Both the position numbers and the translations under genes were made by a program. 6,959 nt of DNA from assembly GCA_017880715.1 (NCBI GenBank), contig JADGRT010000158.1, forward strand, positions 1-6,959, in the 5' to 3' direction. Below, in pieces: positions 6,288-6,959 of the stretch. The notes beneath the pieces were generated by a model. That model was given only the letters and a program-made list of their open reading frames with translations, was not told the origin of the DNA and made no database searches. This DNA is from Verrucomicrobiia bacterium. Lineage in GTDB: Bacteria; Verrucomicrobiota; Verrucomicrobiia; Limisphaerales; UBA1319. How positions within the stretch are numbered: position 1 is the stretch's first letter; each line of letters begins with the position of its first letter.

Positions 6288-6959
6288 ACCCAGAAAAACC
6301 TATGAGAAGGAGGAAGGCCGCCCGGCGATTTTCTTCGTGGATGTGGCTTCGCCCTCGCCGAACGTTACCTTCCAATGGTCTAAGGGCATCGTCGCTATTC
6401 CCGGGGCAACCCTGTCGTCCTATGTCATCGATAAAACGGTTCTAGGCGATGCCGGGGATTACAAAGTCAAAGTTACGTATCTAGGCCAGTCTCCCTTCTC
6501 GGATCCGGCCACCTTGACGGTCAATCAAGATACCACCCCTCCCGAATTGGTCAGTGCCTCTTCACAGGGCAACCCGACTCAAGTTCAGGTCCTTTTCTCG
6601 GAAGGGATTACCGCTGCTTCAGCGCAGAATATCGCCAACTACAGCCTCAGCTCCGGCACGATCCAATCCGCGACTTTGCAGGCGGATGGCCGCACCGTCA
6701 TCTTGAAGATGGCCAGCCTGCTGACTCCGGATCGAGTCTATACGCTGACGGTCAACAACATTGCCGACCTGGCCGGTCAGCCCAACCTTATCGCCGCCGG
6801 CAGTAACCTCCCATTCCTGATCACCGATGGCATGATTTCCTACCGCCTTTACTACTCGAGTTTTGAAGCGGTGACACGCGACGGCACCGGCGGCGATGGC
6901 TTAACCGTGGCTTGGCAGACCCCGAGCGACACCGCCGCGGGACGCGCGCTGCCCACCGC
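6280..6959 (+). CDS. Ig-like/PA14-like surface protein fragment; 5' end missing or displaced, 3' end beyond window
   Basis: The frame is open from 6280, right after an in-frame TGA at 6277-6279, to the right edge. No ATG precedes recognisable protein; GTG 6337 and GTG 6343 are the only early alternatives. Residues from about 6313 onward form an Ig-like domain: EEGRPAIFFVDVA, then FQWSKG, AIPGATLSSYVI and LGDAGDYKVKV, ending near DPATLTV. Next comes an SbsA-like Ig domain starting DTTPPELVSASS, with VQVLFSEGI, ANYSLSS and YTLTVNNIADLAG. The end, VTRDGTGGDGLTVAWQTPSD, matches the last strands of PA14-type modules (EGGGGD-x-L-x-V-x-WQ). Such proteins are normally exported and very long, yet no signal peptide is present and the first Ig domain begins almost at the aminotransferase stop. 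AGGAGG at 6308-6313 has no start at a usable distance. It may be a truncated remnant or a misjoined assembly. Confidence 0.65.

Noticed and set aside
6278..6300. Possible frameshift at the A-run fusing the aminotransferase to the Ig-like frame
   Set aside because: The aminotransferase ends at its normal family length and C-terminus (KFCANLKK), so a fusion is not needed; a cytoplasmic enzyme fused to surface Ig domains would be implausible.
6316..6337. GCCG/CGGC followed by ATTTTCTT after the aminotransferase, considered as an intrinsic terminator
   Set aside because: The loop would be too small for a stable stem of that length, and the sequence is explained as coding for the Ig-like domain.
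6302..6445. 47-codon ORF from ATG 6302 with an Arg-rich start resembling a signal peptide n-region
   Set aside because: It is out of frame with the Ig-like protein, its AGGAGG lies after rather than before the ATG, and the rest reads as scrambled Arg/Pro/Ser typical of an off-frame translation.

Overview
The window looks like chromosomal DNA of a Gram-negative bacterium with moderately high GC. It carries genes for ADP-heptose synthesis (lipopolysaccharide core precursor), a lipoprotein signal and a periplasmic M23 peptidase. The flavour of several proteins suggests Verrucomicrobiota: a zinc-loop-less GmhB-type phosphatase, an RNase D of the HRDC type, a giant-type Ig/PA14-like surface protein, and few Shine-Dalgarno sites. 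That assignment is inference from family resemblance and was not tested by a search.

Layout: the left half (1-3395) is read leftward. In transcription order it holds a 37-residue, very basic small protein with its own candidate promoter and intrinsic terminator; an RNase D-family exonuclease; the heptose-7-phosphate kinase rfaE1/hldA; the heptose-bisphosphate phosphatase gmhB, which overlaps rfaE1 by 4 bp (ATGA); and the first 168 codons of a type I restriction-modification methylase subunit (hsdM), cut by the window edge. The right half (3441-6959) is read rightward. It holds a small lipoprotein resembling the periplasmic P1 head of SecD, an exported M23 metallopeptidase with a complete zinc site, a class I PLP aminotransferase (AspC-like) with a well-spaced candidate promoter, and a surface-protein reading frame (Ig-like, SbsA-like Ig, PA14-like) that runs off the right edge and lacks a recognisable 5' end.

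How the genes fit together: rfaE1 and gmhB catalyse consecutive steps (phosphorylation at C1, then removal of the C7 phosphate) towards ADP-heptose. The nucleotidyltransferase step is absent here, because this RfaE is kinase-only. The lipoprotein and M23 peptidase sit 39 bp apart on the same strand and both act in the envelope, so they may be co-transcribed. The divergent gap at 3396-3440 separates the two transcriptional halves.

Most of the window is housekeeping. I see no CRISPR array, tRNA, rRNA, transposase or insertion-sequence ends. The items most worth a second look are the compact small-protein transcription unit, the SecD-head-like lipoprotein, the zinc-loop-less GmhB, and the abrupt start of the Ig/PA14 frame right after the aminotransferase. 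No gene-free stretch exceeds 300 bases.
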